Below, piece by piece: positions 34,039 to 43,344 of a stretch of 64,000 bases of DNA (positions are counted from its first letter, which is position 1; each line of letters starts with the position of its first letter). Where the stretch lies: positions 3,782,001 through 3,846,000 of the forward strand of contig NZ_CADDWH010000001.1 of assembly GCF_902809865.1 (NCBI RefSeq), given 5' to 3'. The notes below the pieces were generated by a model. It saw only the letters and a program-made list of their open reading frames with translations, did not search any database and was not told the DNA's origin. Source of the DNA: Halobacillus sp. Marseille-Q1614. Its GTDB lineage: Bacteria > Bacillota > Bacilli > Bacillales > Halobacillaceae. Both the position numbers and the translations under genes were made by a program.

Positions 34039-35763
34039 TTAAAGCATCTGCTGATCGACAAGCTCACGATAACGGTAATTCTCGGCATACAGCCTTTCAT
34101 GGCTGCCTATCCCGGTAATCATCCCATCCTCAAGCATCAGCAGCTGATCGGCATCCGCTACGGTCGACAGGCGGTGGGCGATTACTAGCGTTGTCCGTCC
34201 TTCCATCAATGCCCGCAAAGCTTCCTGCACGGCAGCTTCTGACTCTGAATCGAGGTTCGAAGTCGCTTCATCCAATAATAAAATCTCAGGATCGCGAAGC
34301 AGCGCGCGGGCAATCGCAATCCGCTGGCGCTGGCCGCCGGAGAGCTTAATGCCGCGCTCGCCGACCCAAGTATCGAGTCCGTCTTCAAGCTTCATGACAA
34401 AATCATAAGCATTCGCCTGCCGAAGAGCCGCCTCTACCCTCAGATCATCCACTTCTTCATTCAAACCGTAGCAGATGTTATCGCGTATCGTTCCTGACAT
34501 CACGGGGCTGTCCTGGGATACATAGCCGATCGACCGCCGCCATTTGTGAAGGCCGACCGTCTCGAGCGTCTCACCGCCGATCGTTATTTCACCGTCCGTC
34601 GGCTGATAAAACCGCTCAATCAGCGAGAAGACCGTCGTTTTCCCAGCGCCGCTCGGTCCAACAAGCGCCACCGTCTCACCCGGAAGCACAGTAAAGCTCA
34701 CCCCTTTTAAAATTACGCGCTCTGATCCCTTATAGCTGAACGACACGTCATGAAACCGTAACCCTTCATTGGCAAAATCTCCGCCAGCCGCCGATCGTTC
34801 TACAGACAGGCTGTGAATGTACTGGATCCGTTCCGTCGCTCCCATCGCTTTTTGAAAAGCGGTGAAGAACGTTGCCATCTGGCTAAACGGCACGATGATT
34901 TGGAAAACGTAAATAATCACGGCAACGAGCGAGCCGGCACTTAACGCCCCAGATGCCACGCGAACCCCGCCGTAGCCGATCAAAACAACGAGCACGACCA
35001 TAATAATGGACGTCACAAAAGGGGAGATGATCGCCTGAATACGTGCTTCTCTTAATCCATATGTAAAAAGCTGTCCGATTCCGCGCGCACCCTTAGTTGT
35101 TTCGGCATCTTCCGCATTCGAAGATTTGACTAGTCGAATTTCGCTTAACACTCTGCCAAGATTCGCACTGAAATCAGCCATCTCATCCTGCAGGCGTTTC
35201 GACACGCGGTACATAATCCGCCCAAGAGGCATTAAAACGAACAGAGCGACAGGCACACTAGAAAGCATAATCAGTGTCATCCGCCAGTCAATCGTCAGTA
35301 GAATCACAACAGCCCCGATAATCGTAATCACACCCGTTACAAATGAAACGAGGTGGTTCGTGATTAAGTTTTTCACAGTGGTCGTATCCTGCGTAATCCG
35401 GCTCATCGTCTCCCCGGATTCATGGTCGTCAAAATAGCCAACCGGCAGTCTTAAGATATGGGCCCATAAGCTGCGTCGGATATAGGATACGATATGCTCG
35501 CCGATGTACGCCAGGATATAGTAGGAAAACCCGCCCGATACGGTCTGAATCACAAATGTAACTGCCAAAAAGACGATCAGCCCGGTACTGATTCCTCCGC
35601 CCGCCAGCTGATCGACAAGATCGCGGGTAAACAATGGAACAACTAAGCTGGCTGCTGTTTCAAGCAGGCTCAATACAAGCGCAACGGCAACGAGCCATTT
35701 CGCCGGCAGCCCGGCTCGAATATAGGAAAAGAAATCTTTCACCGTGCGCTGCTTATCCTTCAT
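34039..35763 (-). CDS. bmrA: BmrA-like multidrug ABC exporter
   Basis: This 574-residue half transporter works as a homodimer to export hydrophobic compounds. Six membrane helices (about 20-300) are followed by an ATPase with Walker A GPSGAGKTT, Q-loop YVSQDSPVMSGTI, signature LSGGQRQRIAIARALL, Walker B ILLLDEATSNLD and the H-loop IAHRLSTV. It resembles B. subtilis BmrA (YvcC) along its whole length, including YFDDHESGETMSRITQDT and GERGIKLSGGQ. The start overlaps the end of the upstream CBS-domain gene by 11 bases, so the two are coupled. Confidence 0.88.
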   Translation of the reverse strand: MKDKQRTVKDFFSYIRAGLPAKWLVAVALVLSLLETAASLVVPLFTRDLVDQLAGGGISTGLIVFLAVTFVIQTVSGGFSYYILAYIGEHIVSYIRRSLWAHILRLPVGYFDDHESGETMSRITQDTTTVKNLITNHLVSFVTGVITIIGAVVILLTIDWRMTLIMLSSVPVALFVLMPLGRIMYRVSKRLQDEMADFSANLGRVLSEIRLVKSSNAEDAETTKGARGIGQLFTYGLREARIQAIISPFVTSIIMVVLVVLIGYGGVRVASGALSAGSLVAVIIYVFQIIVPFSQMATFFTAFQKAMGATERIQYIHSLSVERSAAGGDFANEGLRFHDVSFSYKGSERVILKGVSFTVLPGETVALVGPSGAGKTTVFSLIERFYQPTDGEITIGGETLETVGLHKWRRSIGYVSQDSPVMSGTIRDNICYGLNEEVDDLRVEAALRQANAYDFVMKLEDGLDTWVGERGIKLSGGQRQRIAIARALLRDPEILLLDEATSNLDSESEAAVQEALRALMEGRTTLVIAHRLSTVADADQLLMLEDGMITGIGSHERLYAENYRYRELVDQQML

Positions 35764-36484
35764 TTCCTAAAGCCGCCTGTTCATTGCCTTTTATTAAATC
35801 CCACGCCGTCACGATTCCAATCGGAGGGCTTTGCGGACGTCCGTCTTCATTGACGACAATCGACTTAAGCTTGCGGCCTTCCTGGTGGCTGCGCTCAAAC
35901 AGATTCTCGACATCAAACACTGTCGCCGTCTCCGGTAAGAACTTGATCTCATATACGTCTTCACCTTCTAAAACATCACCGACCGTCACGCCTTCCACAG
36001 ATACCTGGCCGGCATTATCCAGACGGCAGCTGATATACCGCACAATCCCCGTATCCGTCAGCAGTCCGAGAAACTTCCCATTTGTACGATCATAAATAGG
36101 AAACTGCGAAACCCCACGCTCACGGAACTCAGCCATCACCTCAAGCAGCCCGGAGTCATAATAGAAGAACATCACCGGAGTTGTAGCAATATCAAGGGCT
36201 AGGGGAGGTTGGTCAAACGTTTGTTTAATACGCTCAATCTCCTCAACGACCTCCTCATGCGGGTACGCGATGTAGAAATCCTCACGCACCTTCTCATGAA
36301 TGATCGCATTACGCAGCTTCGCATACTGCTTCAGCCGGTCGATATGCTCCTTAATCACACTATGATCCTGCGAACGGTTTAACAGCTCTACGAAGTTATC
36401 GTTTTTTGGATAATTATTTAATTCCTTTAAGTGTTGATGAATCTGGTTAAAAGCCAGTTCAAAGCGTTCCACTAACTCATTCAT
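35753..36484 (-). CDS. CBS-domain protein upstream of bmrA-like gene
   Basis: This 243-residue soluble protein has an N-terminal helical region (ELVERFELAFNQIHQHLKEL, KLRNAIIHEKV) followed by a tandem CBS pair. The first runs from about residue 105 (SGLLEVMAEFRERGVSQFPI); the second lies near DVENLFERSHQEGRKL. CBS pairs usually bind adenine nucleotides and act as sensors. The long frame also has ATG at 36517; I prefer 36484 because AAGGCGGTGA lies 9 bases upstream. It may regulate or be co-expressed with the ABC exporter. Confidence 0.75.
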   Translation of the reverse strand: MNELVERFELAFNQIHQHLKELNNYPKNDNFVELLNRSQDHSVIKEHIDRLKQYAKLRNAIIHEKVREDFYIAYPHEEVVEEIERIKQTFDQPPLALDIATTPVMFFYYDSGLLEVMAEFRERGVSQFPIYDRTNGKFLGLLTDTGIVRYISCRLDNAGQVSVEGVTVGDVLEGEDVYEIKFLPETATVFDVENLFERSHQEGRKLKSIVVNEDGRPQSPPIGIVTAWDLIKGNEQAALGNEG

Positions 36485-36840
36485 CTTCCCATTCACCGCC
36501 TTCACTATGTACTTCATAGTATACCGAATCCTGCCAGTTTTCACACATTGAAGCAACTCTTAAGGAGTACTCTTTATGTTATGCGTAAGAGGGTAATTTT
36601 TACATTTTAAAATTGTTGAAGCAGAAAACAAAAAAATGAAGCCGGATTCCGAGTTTAGTGATTGTTTAATCAGCAAATTATTAACCTCCATTCTGATAAA
36701 GCACACCAGAAGGCTGCACACTAAGGAGCCCTTCATTATATAATTCTAACAATTGGTGATAAAAAGGAAAATTGTAGTTGCCTCTTGCCATAAGGGAGTG
36801 ATAGTTTTATTTATAATCATACTCGGGGCAGGTGTTGTAA
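36485..36840. other. Divergent intergenic region
   Basis: This AT-rich region lies between the minus-strand CBS gene and the plus-strand threonine-synthase-like gene and should hold both promoters. I see no ORF, strong hairpin or clear consensus promoter. Confidence 0.4.
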
Positions 36841-37938
36841 ATGAACGAGCAGTACCAATGTCATTTTTGTGGAATAACATATGATGTCACAGCACACATC
36901 TGGAAGTGCACGTGTGGCGGCGTACTAAACCTTGTAAAAGAAAAGGTTTCTTTTGCTAGGACTGAAATTCGCGAGAGTACGCCTTCTATGTGCCGGTATA
37001 TGGAGGCCATGCCCGTTCAATCGGACACCTTGAAAGAGATCACGATGGGAGAAGGCGGCACACCTTTAATTCCTCTAGATCCTCAAAACCCAAATGTTCA
37101 GGTGAAAGTTGATTATATGATGCCCACTTTATCCTTTAAAGACCGCGGGGCAGCTGTGTTGATAGCCAAAGCCAAGGAGTGGGGAGTGAAAAATGTTATC
37201 GCCGACAGCAGCGGGAATGCCGGGACATCCATTGCCGCTTATGCAAAGCGGGCGAATATAGCTTGCGAAATTTTTCTTGGAAAAGGGACGTCCCCTAAGA
37301 AAATCGCTCAGGTGAAAGCTCATGGCGCGAATGTCCGGGAAGTGGACGGCTCACGAGAAGATGTGGCAGAAGCGGCACAAAGGGCAGTTTTGGAGGAAGG
37401 GAAATTTTATGCCAGCCATGTGTATAATCCCTTTTTCTATGAAGGCACAAAAACATACGCTTACGAAATTTGGGAGCAGCTGAATGATGCACCGGATACC
37501 CTCATCCTTCCTGTTGGAAACGGTACTTTGCTGCTTGGCGCTTACTTTGGATTTAAAGAGCTGCTGGACAACAGGCTGATCCACAAAATGCCGAACTTTG
37601 TCGCGATCCAAGCAGAAAATTGTGCACCGCTGGCCCAGGCCTTCAAAAGCCAAAAGAAGCGGGCAGAACCCGTCCAAAACCTGGGCACACTGGCGGAAGG
37701 AATAGCGATTGCCAAGCCGGCAAGAGGCGCTCAAATCTTAGAGGTAATCCATGAGACAAACGGGGAGATCATTACAGCAAATGAGCAGGAGATCGACAAG
37801 GCGCGTGCAGCATTAGCAGACAAAGGCTTTTATGTAGAGCCGACAACAGCGGCTAACTATGCAGGCTATTTAAAATATAATCGCTCATCTGAGGAAAAAG
37901 TGATGATTCCATTATGCGGAGCCGGGATAAAGGTGTAA
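36841..37938 (+). CDS. Threonine synthase-like PLP enzyme
   Basis: This 365-residue fold-type II PLP enzyme resembles threonine synthase. An N-terminal zinc ribbon (Cys7, Cys10, Cys23, Cys25: CHFCG and CTCGG) precedes the catalytic domain. Lys100 in TLSFKDRGAAVLI should bind PLP, and SSGNAGTSIAAYA holds the cofactor phosphate. It is not linked to hom or thrB, so it may act on another beta- or gamma-substituted amino acid. ATG at 36841 follows GGGGCAGGTG. The downstream GNAT gene starts 15 bases after the stop. Confidence 0.82.
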   Translation: MNEQYQCHFCGITYDVTAHIWKCTCGGVLNLVKEKVSFARTEIRESTPSMCRYMEAMPVQSDTLKEITMGEGGTPLIPLDPQNPNVQVKVDYMMPTLSFKDRGAAVLIAKAKEWGVKNVIADSSGNAGTSIAAYAKRANIACEIFLGKGTSPKKIAQVKAHGANVREVDGSREDVAEAAQRAVLEEGKFYASHVYNPFFYEGTKTYAYEIWEQLNDAPDTLILPVGNGTLLLGAYFGFKELLDNRLIHKMPNFVAIQAENCAPLAQAFKSQKKRAEPVQNLGTLAEGIAIAKPARGAQILEVIHETNGEIITANEQEIDKARAALADKGFYVEPTTAANYAGYLKYNRSSEEKVMIPLCGAGIKV

Positions 37939-37952
37939 GAGGAGAGAGCAAT

Positions 37953-38507
37953 ATGAAAATCAAGCCAAAAGAGTATAAAGTACGTCACTTATCTTATATT
38001 CTCCGATCCGCAGAAGAAGCAGATGCAAAAAGCATTTCCGAGATAAGACTGCTAATCGACGGGGAAACCGAAAATTTAGACAGAGAAAAAGGAGAAGCTT
38101 ACATAGACGAACAAGGATTTAAAGAAATCATCAGACGTGATACAGAGACAATAAACCATTTATTTTTAGCAGCAGAAGTTGATGGAAGAATTGCTGGCTT
38201 TGCAAGGTGTGAAGGTAATCACTTGAGAAGAACCGCACATAAAGTAGAGTTTGGGGTTGGCGTGTTGAAGGATTTCTGGGGATACGGAATAGGAAAGAAC
38301 TTGTTAAAAGAAGCGATCAGCTGGGCTGACTCCGCTAATATAAAGAAGATAACATTGAGTGTGCTTGAAACGAATGAAAAAGCGGTACAGCTTTATAAAA
38401 GTCTTGGGTTTGAAGTGGAAGGAACGTTAAAAAAGGACAAACAGCTGTCTGACGGAAAATACTACGATACAATATTAATGGCCAGGTTCACCCCTGGATT
38501 CAACTAG
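37953..38507 (+). CDS. GNAT N-acetyltransferase
   Basis: This 184-residue GNAT-fold acetyltransferase has the acetyl-CoA loop VLKDFWGYGIGKNLLKEAI (Q/R-x-x-G-x-G/A type, at about residues 108-126) and the NEKAVQLYKSLGFEVEGTL block typical of ribosomal-protein or amine acetyltransferases. The ATG at 37953 follows AGAGGAGAGAGC. The frame is open upstream into the previous gene. The acceptor is unknown. It is probably co-transcribed with the PLP enzyme. Confidence 0.85.
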   Translation: MKIKPKEYKVRHLSYILRSAEEADAKSISEIRLLIDGETENLDREKGEAYIDEQGFKEIIRRDTETINHLFLAAEVDGRIAGFARCEGNHLRRTAHKVEFGVGVLKDFWGYGIGKNLLKEAISWADSANIKKITLSVLETNEKAVQLYKSLGFEVEGTLKKDKQLSDGKYYDTILMARFTPGFN

Positions 38508-38545
38508 CTTAGAGGCTGTTCTAATGAGGTATAAGGAGGATTCAC

Positions 38546-39016
38546 ATGAACGCACCCTTTCCATTTATTAAATCCGTGCCTTCAGAGTGGGTAGACTATA
38601 ACGGCCACATGAATGACGCCGAATACAACCGTGCCTTTAGCCAGGCGACCGATGCTTTTATTGATTACATCGGACTTCATGAAGAAGCGCGCACTGCGTG
38701 GAAGTATACAGTCTTTACTTTAGAGACTCATACTTGCTACCTGCAGGAAATGAAAGAAGGAGCTCAGTTCGAAATCGTCCCGCAGATCCTTGATTACGAT
38801 GCGAAGCGCATGCATCTCTTTCTATCTATGAAAAATCAAGCAGGTGAAGTCGTCGCTACATTAGAAGAAATGCTGATGGGCATTGATCAAAACGAGGGAC
38901 GCGGTGCACCATTTCCTGAACTTGTCGCCGCTGCCATTGCTGAAATCTATCAAAACGACAGCGCTTACGAAGCACCAGACCAGGCAGGCCGGACAATCGG
39001 AATACGAAGGAAATAA
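38546..39016 (+). CDS. Hot-dog thioesterase, betainyl-CoA type
   Basis: This 156-residue 4HBT-like thioesterase has the active-site stretch EWVDYNGHMNDAEYNRAFSQ near residue 14 and THTCYLQEMKEG. This pattern is seen in thioesterases paired or fused with L-carnitine dehydrogenase, where they hydrolyse betainyl-CoA. Glycine betaine is a compatible solute, so this would fit a salt-tolerant host, but carnitine genes are not in the window. ATAAGGAGG precedes the ATG. Confidence 0.75.
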   Translation: MNAPFPFIKSVPSEWVDYNGHMNDAEYNRAFSQATDAFIDYIGLHEEARTAWKYTVFTLETHTCYLQEMKEGAQFEIVPQILDYDAKRMHLFLSMKNQAGEVVATLEEMLMGIDQNEGRGAPFPELVAAAIAEIYQNDSAYEAPDQAGRTIGIRRK

Positions 39017-39022
39017 CGAAGA

Positions 39023-39058
39023 AAAGGGCAAGCAGCTTTAGCTGCTTGTCCTTTTTTT
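39023..39058 (+). terminator. Intrinsic terminator after the thioesterase
   Basis: GGGCAAGCAGC and GCTGCTTGTCC pair around TTTA, followed by seven T. Confidence 0.9.
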
Positions 39059-39132
39059 GTATTGGAAACAATTACGCGGCACCAGTCATACCTTATTCTA
39101 ATGGAACAATTTAAGTAACGGTGGTGAAGGAA

Positions 39133-39567
39133 ATGAAAAGATTCTTAGGTTATTTATTTATGACTATTTTCATAAGTGCTTTAGTCTTCTACGGATATAA
39201 AATCCCCCTGGACATAAAAGAAAACATGAGCTTTGAAGCTCCGATCCATGTTTTTACTATCTTAACTGCAATTTTCCCTGTAATTATTGGAGTCCTGATG
39301 CGTCTGCCGAAATTAATTATAGAAATAAGAGGAACGACGAGGTTGGGCTTCGATTGGATCAAGCTTCTAGCTATTGGAGGACCAGCACTCTACATCTCTC
39401 AGATGCTGATTCTTTATTTCTATACTCCTTTTGGCCACATCCTTCCATTTGGAGGGACGCTGGTGAATACGGATACACCGATAGCAGCGGTTGCAGGTGT
39501 TGTTTTTGGCTATGTTTTACTAGATAGTTTGAAAATGAGACGGAAAAAGAGAACAGTGATTCGTTAA
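39133..39567 (+). CDS. Membrane protein of unknown function
   Basis: This 144-residue protein has about four membrane helices (near residues 5-20, 38-58, 80-100 and 118-136) and a basic C-terminal end (KMRRKKRTVIR). I do not recognise the family. I chose the ATG at 39133 because GGTGAAGGA fits it; GTG at 39121 would add four residues. It stands alone between a terminator and the convergent SMR genes. Confidence 0.65.
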   Translation: MKRFLGYLFMTIFISALVFYGYKIPLDIKENMSFEAPIHVFTILTAIFPVIIGVLMRLPKLIIEIRGTTRLGFDWIKLLAIGGPALYISQMLILYFYTPFGHILPFGGTLVNTDTPIAAVAGVVFGYVLLDSLKMRRKKRTVIR

Positions 39568-39634
39568 GGGATAATATCCAGCGCAGGTAACGGTAGCCGA
39601 ATAGGTGAAAAACGAAAAATCAATAAGAGTCACC

Positions 39635-39671
39635 GTCCTGAACTTTAACAGCAGAAATTCAGGACTTTTTT
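39635..39671 (+). terminator. Intrinsic terminator before the convergent SMR genes
   Basis: GTCCTGAA (39635-39642) pairs with TTCAGGAC (39658-39665), followed by six T. It overlaps the stop codon of the minus-strand SMR gene. Confidence 0.8.
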
Positions 39672-40026
39672 AATTGTTGGATACTGCCCTTTTCTCTTCC
39701 GTTACTGGAGCCTTCGATGAATTCAGAAGCACAATCCCGGCAACGATCAACGCGATCCCAGAGAATTTCAGCAGGTCCATCGCTTCTCCCCAAAAGAAAA
39801 TCCCAATCATAACACTAAGCGCTGCACCAGCACCAGACCAAATCGCATACGCCAGACTTAACGGGATTATCCTTAATGCCAGCGACAGCAGATAAAAGGA
39901 GAAGAGATAACCGGCCACGACTCCAATCGACGGCAGCAAAACACTGAAGCCGTCAGACACCTTCAGCATCGCCGTGGCAAATACTTCAGCCGTAATGGCA
40001 ATCGCTAATATCATAAATCGATTCAT
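39670..40026 (-). CDS. SMR efflux subunit, second gene of the pair
   Basis: This small multidrug resistance protein has 118 residues, four membrane helices and the essential Glu14 in AITAEVFATAMLKVSDGF. It has the SMR pattern SLAYAIWSGAGAALSVMIG. Paired SMR genes of the EbrAB or YkkCD kind act as heterodimeric proton/cation exporters; this one looks closest to EbrA. The ATG at 40026 follows GGGAGGATG at a good distance, while the ATG nine bases upstream overlaps the site. It starts 18 bases after the first SMR gene. Confidence 0.88.
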   Translation of the reverse strand: MNRFMILAIAITAEVFATAMLKVSDGFSVLLPSIGVVAGYLFSFYLLSLALRIIPLSLAYAIWSGAGAALSVMIGIFFWGEAMDLLKFSGIALIVAGIVLLNSSKAPVTEEKRAVSNN

Positions 40027-40043
40027 AAAAATCATCCTCCCAT

Positions 40044-40373
40044 CTAATGGCCGCCGGATACATTCAGCAAAATCACGCCCATAATAATCACAGCCAGACC
40101 GAGTGCTTTTTGAACGTTCATTTTTTCTTTAAATATCCAAATCCCAATAGCTGCCGTCAGTGCCGTCCCAAGCCCGGCCCATAACGCGTACACTGTTCCA
40201 AGCGCCAGGGTCTTTAAAGACAGCGATAATAAATAAAACGCAGCCCCGTAGCCGGCGACTACTCCAAGGGTGGCCGGCAGTTTACGAAAACCATCTGACA
40301 GCTTTAACATCGTACTGCCAAAAACTTCGCCGAGAACGGCAAACAAAAGAAATACAAAAGCCATATTTTTCAC
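40044..40373 (-). CDS. SMR efflux subunit, first gene of the pair
   Basis: This SMR protein has 109 residues, four membrane helices and Glu16 in AVLGEVFGSTMLKLSDGF. The second-helix region YALWAGLGTALTAAIGIWIF is typical of the family and close to EbrB. AAAGAGGTG precedes the start. Upstream, ATACAA and TTGTAT (40397-40413) form a short inverted repeat that could be an operator. I saw no guanidine riboswitch. Confidence 0.88.
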   Translation of the reverse strand: MKNMAFVFLLFAVLGEVFGSTMLKLSDGFRKLPATLGVVAGYGAAFYLLSLSLKTLALGTVYALWAGLGTALTAAIGIWIFKEKMNVQKALGLAVIIMGVILLNVSGGH

Positions 40374-40531
40374 CTCTTTGTGGTTAGAAGCTGGTTATAC
40401 AAAAAAATTGTATTGGGCTGTTTCCCGGAAAAGATATTGTTTATGCAGGAGAATTTAGAAGAGGACTTAGGGACTAGCTTAATTTAAAAGTTAAACAGCA
40501 GCAAAAATAGATTTGGAAAGAATTCAATAAT

Positions 40532-40569
40532 AAAAAGCGAGCTCTGATCATCTGCTGAGCTCGCTTTTT
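40532..40569. terminator. Terminator-like hairpin, orphan
   Basis: AAAAAGCGAGCTC (40532-40544) pairs perfectly with GAGCTCGCTTTTT (40557-40569). It can work in both directions, but no gene ends here. It may be left from a lost gene. Confidence 0.75.
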
Positions 40570-40624
40570 CTAAAGGTAATGGACAGGGTGATTAAAGCAG
40601 TGAACATGGTTCACCCGCAATAAA

Positions 40625-40656
40625 AAGGCGTTGCCCTCAACTAAAGGGCAACGCCT
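40625..40656 (-). terminator. Terminator-like hairpin after the minus-strand lipoprotein
   Basis: AAGGCGTTGCCCT (40625-40637) pairs with AGGGCAACGCCTT (40644-40656). On the minus strand the tail is a short TTTTTA, downstream of the lipoprotein gene. Confidence 0.75.
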
Positions 40657-40742
40657 TAATTATTTAAACAATAGAGATGTGAGTATATCAAAATAAGGTT
40701 ACTGTACCGCATCAGCTGCAGGCTGCAATTGGATCACGATAT

Positions 40743-41204
40743 TTATCCTTCTGAGTCAACTTCTTGTTTCAGTTGATTTAAACTATCTGAAGTCGACTGC
40801 ACCCATTCCTTCATTTTCTCTACATCAGGTTCATCCTTTTTAGCTTCATCAATTAGGGGATAAAGGCTTTCCTCCGTTTCCGTATATCGATCAGGATACT
40901 GTTCTTCCACATCTTTTTCAATTTGGTCCCAACCTTCCTCAAGGGCTTCTCCCTGTTCATTGATTGTGTTGACGTCAGCGTCCTCTTCTAAGTTGGTCCC
41001 CAATTCCTCAACGGATTGAATGACCGAATCCACTCCGGCGCTTAGTTCATTACCTTCTCCTTCATCAGCATTTTCTTCCGTATTCTCACCAGCATTCTCC
41101 TCTGCAGGTTCATCTGCTGACTCTTCTGGTGTTTCGTCAGTCCCACAGGAACCTAATATCAGCCCAAGAACTAAGATTAAGGTGAGGGAATAAAATTTTT
41201 TCAT
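40743..41204 (-). CDS. Acidic lipoprotein of unknown function
   Basis: This 153-residue predicted lipoprotein has signal and lipobox MKKFYSLTLILVLGLILGSC (Cys20). A low-complexity Glu/Asn linker of about 35 residues follows. The helical domain (VDSVIQSVEELGTNLEED, EEGWDQIEKDVEEQYPDRY, MKEWVQSTSDSLNQLKQEV) resembles helical extracytoplasmic domains seen with iron-uptake proteins, but I cannot name the family. AAAGGAGGAAT precedes the ATG. Confidence 0.65.
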   Translation of the reverse strand: MKKFYSLTLILVLGLILGSCGTDETPEESADEPAEENAGENTEENADEGEGNELSAGVDSVIQSVEELGTNLEEDADVNTINEQGEALEEGWDQIEKDVEEQYPDRYTETEESLYPLIDEAKKDEPDVEKMKEWVQSTSDSLNQLKQEVDSEG

Positions 41205-41522
41205 TTAAATTCCTCCTTTAAACTAGAATTCACTGTGATGATTCCCATTATCATCCAGATGAAAACGAGGTCAATGGTACTAATCACTAAATGAACAAAC
41301 AAATAGATCATGATTTAACAGAGCAAGGAATTAAGGTCCATTAAGTTAAGGAGTTATTAATTTTTCCAAATGATATATTGTTAGTAATATAAAAGCAAGA
41401 GCATGCTGAAGAGTGAGGAGACAGCGATATAAACAGGGGAAATACAGCTCCATTACTTGATGGGGGAGGATAGCTTTGGAACCGATCATTAATTATTTAA
41501 TGACATGAATGCAGGCTTTTTT

Positions 41523-41530
41523 CATACAAT
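41523..41530 (+). promoter_or_regulatory. Possible sigma-E -10 element of cwlJ
   Basis: CATACAAT matches the sigma-E -10 consensus exactly. cwlJ is a mother-cell gene in B. subtilis. The -35 (around GACATGAAT, 41502-41510) is poor, and the predicted start would fall right at the ribosome site. The rest of the 343-base gap 41205-41547 shows nothing clear. Confidence 0.35.
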
Positions 41531-41547
41531 ATATTTGGGGTGAAAAT

Positions 41548-41991
41548 ATGCCAAGAGTAAAGTATACAGATTCAGACGTTGCCTTAATGGCCAGGATGAT
41601 GAGAGCGGAAGCTGAAGGTGAAGGAAAACAAGGAATGTTGTATGTCGGAAATGTCATTGTTAATCGGGCGAAAGCGGATTGTTTAGACTTTAGAGATGTA
41701 AGAACCATTCCACAAGTCATTTTTCAAGTGCAGGGAAACAATTATTCCTTTGAAGCTGTTCAAAAGGGGAATGTTTTTTACAACAGGGCGAGATCTGTAG
41801 AGAAAAGATTAGCAAGACAAAATTTGGAGTATTGGAGAGAACACCCAGCGAAATATGCTCTTTGGTATTTCAATCCATATGCTCCATGTCCTCCAACATG
41901 GTACGGTCAGCCTTTTTCCGGTCAGTTTAAAAATCATTGTTATTATGAACCAGCAGCTGGAACATGTGCAAGTGTTTATATAGGAGGTTAA
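41548..41991 (+). CDS. cwlJ: Spore cortex hydrolase CwlJ-like
   Basis: This 147-residue hydrolase of the SleB/CwlJ family degrades cortex peptidoglycan during germination; CwlJ is 142 residues in B. subtilis and, like this protein, lacks a signal peptide. It shows DVALMARMMRAEAEGEGKQG with the likely catalytic Glu21, then YVGNVIVNRAKADCLDF, YSFEAVQKGN and the end ALWYFNPYAPCPPTWYGQPF. GGGGTGA precedes the ATG at 41548. No gerQ or other germination gene is adjacent. Confidence 0.92.
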   Translation: MPRVKYTDSDVALMARMMRAEAEGEGKQGMLYVGNVIVNRAKADCLDFRDVRTIPQVIFQVQGNNYSFEAVQKGNVFYNRARSVEKRLARQNLEYWREHPAKYALWYFNPYAPCPPTWYGQPFSGQFKNHCYYEPAAGTCASVYIGG

Positions 41992-42303
41992 TCTTACTCT
42001 TTGGCGTTTTTTTCGTTAAATCAACATCGCGGTTTTTAGGGCAAATCCGTAATAAAGGGTTTGTCTTTTTTGTTTTTAAATGGGCCATAAAGAAATGGGG
42101 AAGACTTAAATCCAGCTCTTTCTGGATTTTATAGGCTTAAAGTTCGTACGATTTATTTATGCAGTTTGAATCTTAACTTATGATGCAAAACAGTATATGA
42201 TGAAAATAGAAAGAAGAGGCATAATAAAGAAGGAATTTGGCTCTTTTCTGAACACTGAACAGATTAATAAAAAAGATATAAATAAAAGAAAGGGGACGAC
42301 TTT
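41992..42303. other. Intergenic gap with a weak hairpin
   Basis: AAATCCAG (42108-42115) and CTGGATTT (42122-42129) form a short hairpin followed by TAT, a weak terminator at best. No ORF is seen. The promoter of the downstream reductase is not obvious. Confidence 0.35.
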
Positions 42304-43344
42304 ATGAGAGCAGTACAAGTAACAGGATATGGGGATGTTGATAAGTTAGAACTAGTGGAAACACCAATACCTGAACCTAAAGAAAAGGAAGTACTCGTAA
42401 AGGTCAAGGCTTGTGCAATTAATAATACGGAAATCTGGATGAGAGAAGGGGCCTACGGTACCGGCTCTAAATCAGGGTGGCGGCCAGAAGGAGTCCAGTT
42501 TCCACGTACACCTGGGTCGGACATAACAGGGGAAATAGTAAAAGTTGGAGATCAAGTAGAGGAATCTATGATGGGGAAAGATGTTGTTTTATTCCCTTTT
42601 ACGTCTATTGGAAAAGAAGGATTCGAACATATTTCTGAGGATATGTCTTTTATAGGCTCAGAATACGACGGGGGCTATGCTGAATATGTGGTCTGGCCTG
42701 CTGATCTTTGTTTTGATATGCCCCTCGCCAGTTATTCAGAAAGTGCGGTTTTCTCAGTAAGCGGGTTAACGGCTTGGCATATGGTCAAACAAATTCAAGT
42801 GCAGCCTGGAGAGACGGTTATAGTAACAGGAGCAAATGGGGGAGTTGGATCTTTAAATGTTCAAATTGCTTCTAAGGTCTTTGGGGCTAAGGTTATTGCG
42901 GTTATCGGCGACTTAAATGGTGAGGAAAAAATGAAAGAATTAGGAGCTGCCCATGTACTATCCTATAAATCCGACAGCCTTGCAGAAGAAATTTTAGAAA
43001 TGAATGGTGGACCAGTCGATTCTGTGCTGGATGTTGTAGGAGATGCTTTGTTCGCGACATCTCTTCAGGTTCTGAAGAAAGGCGGCAAGTTCTGTATTTC
43101 AGGATCTGCTGGCGGCCAGAAGACAAATCTTGATTTTAGAACGTTGTATTTAAAACATATTACCATGTATGGATCTGTGTTAGGCACGAGGGCAGAGTTT
43201 AAAGATATGCTTAAAGCGATTTCTGAAGGGAAAATAAAGCCAGTCATTGATAAGACTTTTCCTTTAGAAAAAGCAAAAGAAGCTCAAGTTTATTTTAAAA
43301 ATAAAGGAAAGCTGGGTAAAATTTTATTACTTCCTGAAGAATGA
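42304..43344 (+). CDS. Zinc-free MDR oxidoreductase, quinone reductase-like
   Basis: This 346-residue medium-chain dehydrogenase/reductase has a GroES-like N-terminal domain (VLVKVKACAINNTEIWMREG) and a Rossmann domain with VIVTGANGGVGSLNVQIA near residue 178. The position of the catalytic zinc Cys is Asn in AINNTEIW, so it belongs with NADPH-dependent quinone oxidoreductases rather than alcohol dehydrogenases. AAAGGGGACG precedes the ATG. It is a single gene with no functional partner nearby. Confidence 0.83.
   Translation: MRAVQVTGYGDVDKLELVETPIPEPKEKEVLVKVKACAINNTEIWMREGAYGTGSKSGWRPEGVQFPRTPGSDITGEIVKVGDQVEESMMGKDVVLFPFTSIGKEGFEHISEDMSFIGSEYDGGYAEYVVWPADLCFDMPLASYSESAVFSVSGLTAWHMVKQIQVQPGETVIVTGANGGVGSLNVQIASKVFGAKVIAVIGDLNGEEKMKELGAAHVLSYKSDSLAEEILEMNGGPVDSVLDVVGDALFATSLQVLKKGGKFCISGSAGGQKTNLDFRTLYLKHITMYGSVLGTRAEFKDMLKAISEGKIKPVIDKTFPLEKAKEAQVYFKNKGKLGKILLLPEE

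Noticed and set aside
36841-37938. Naming the PLP enzyme thrC
   Set aside because: It resembles threonine synthase but has no hom or thrB neighbour and its context with a GNAT gene leaves the substrate open.
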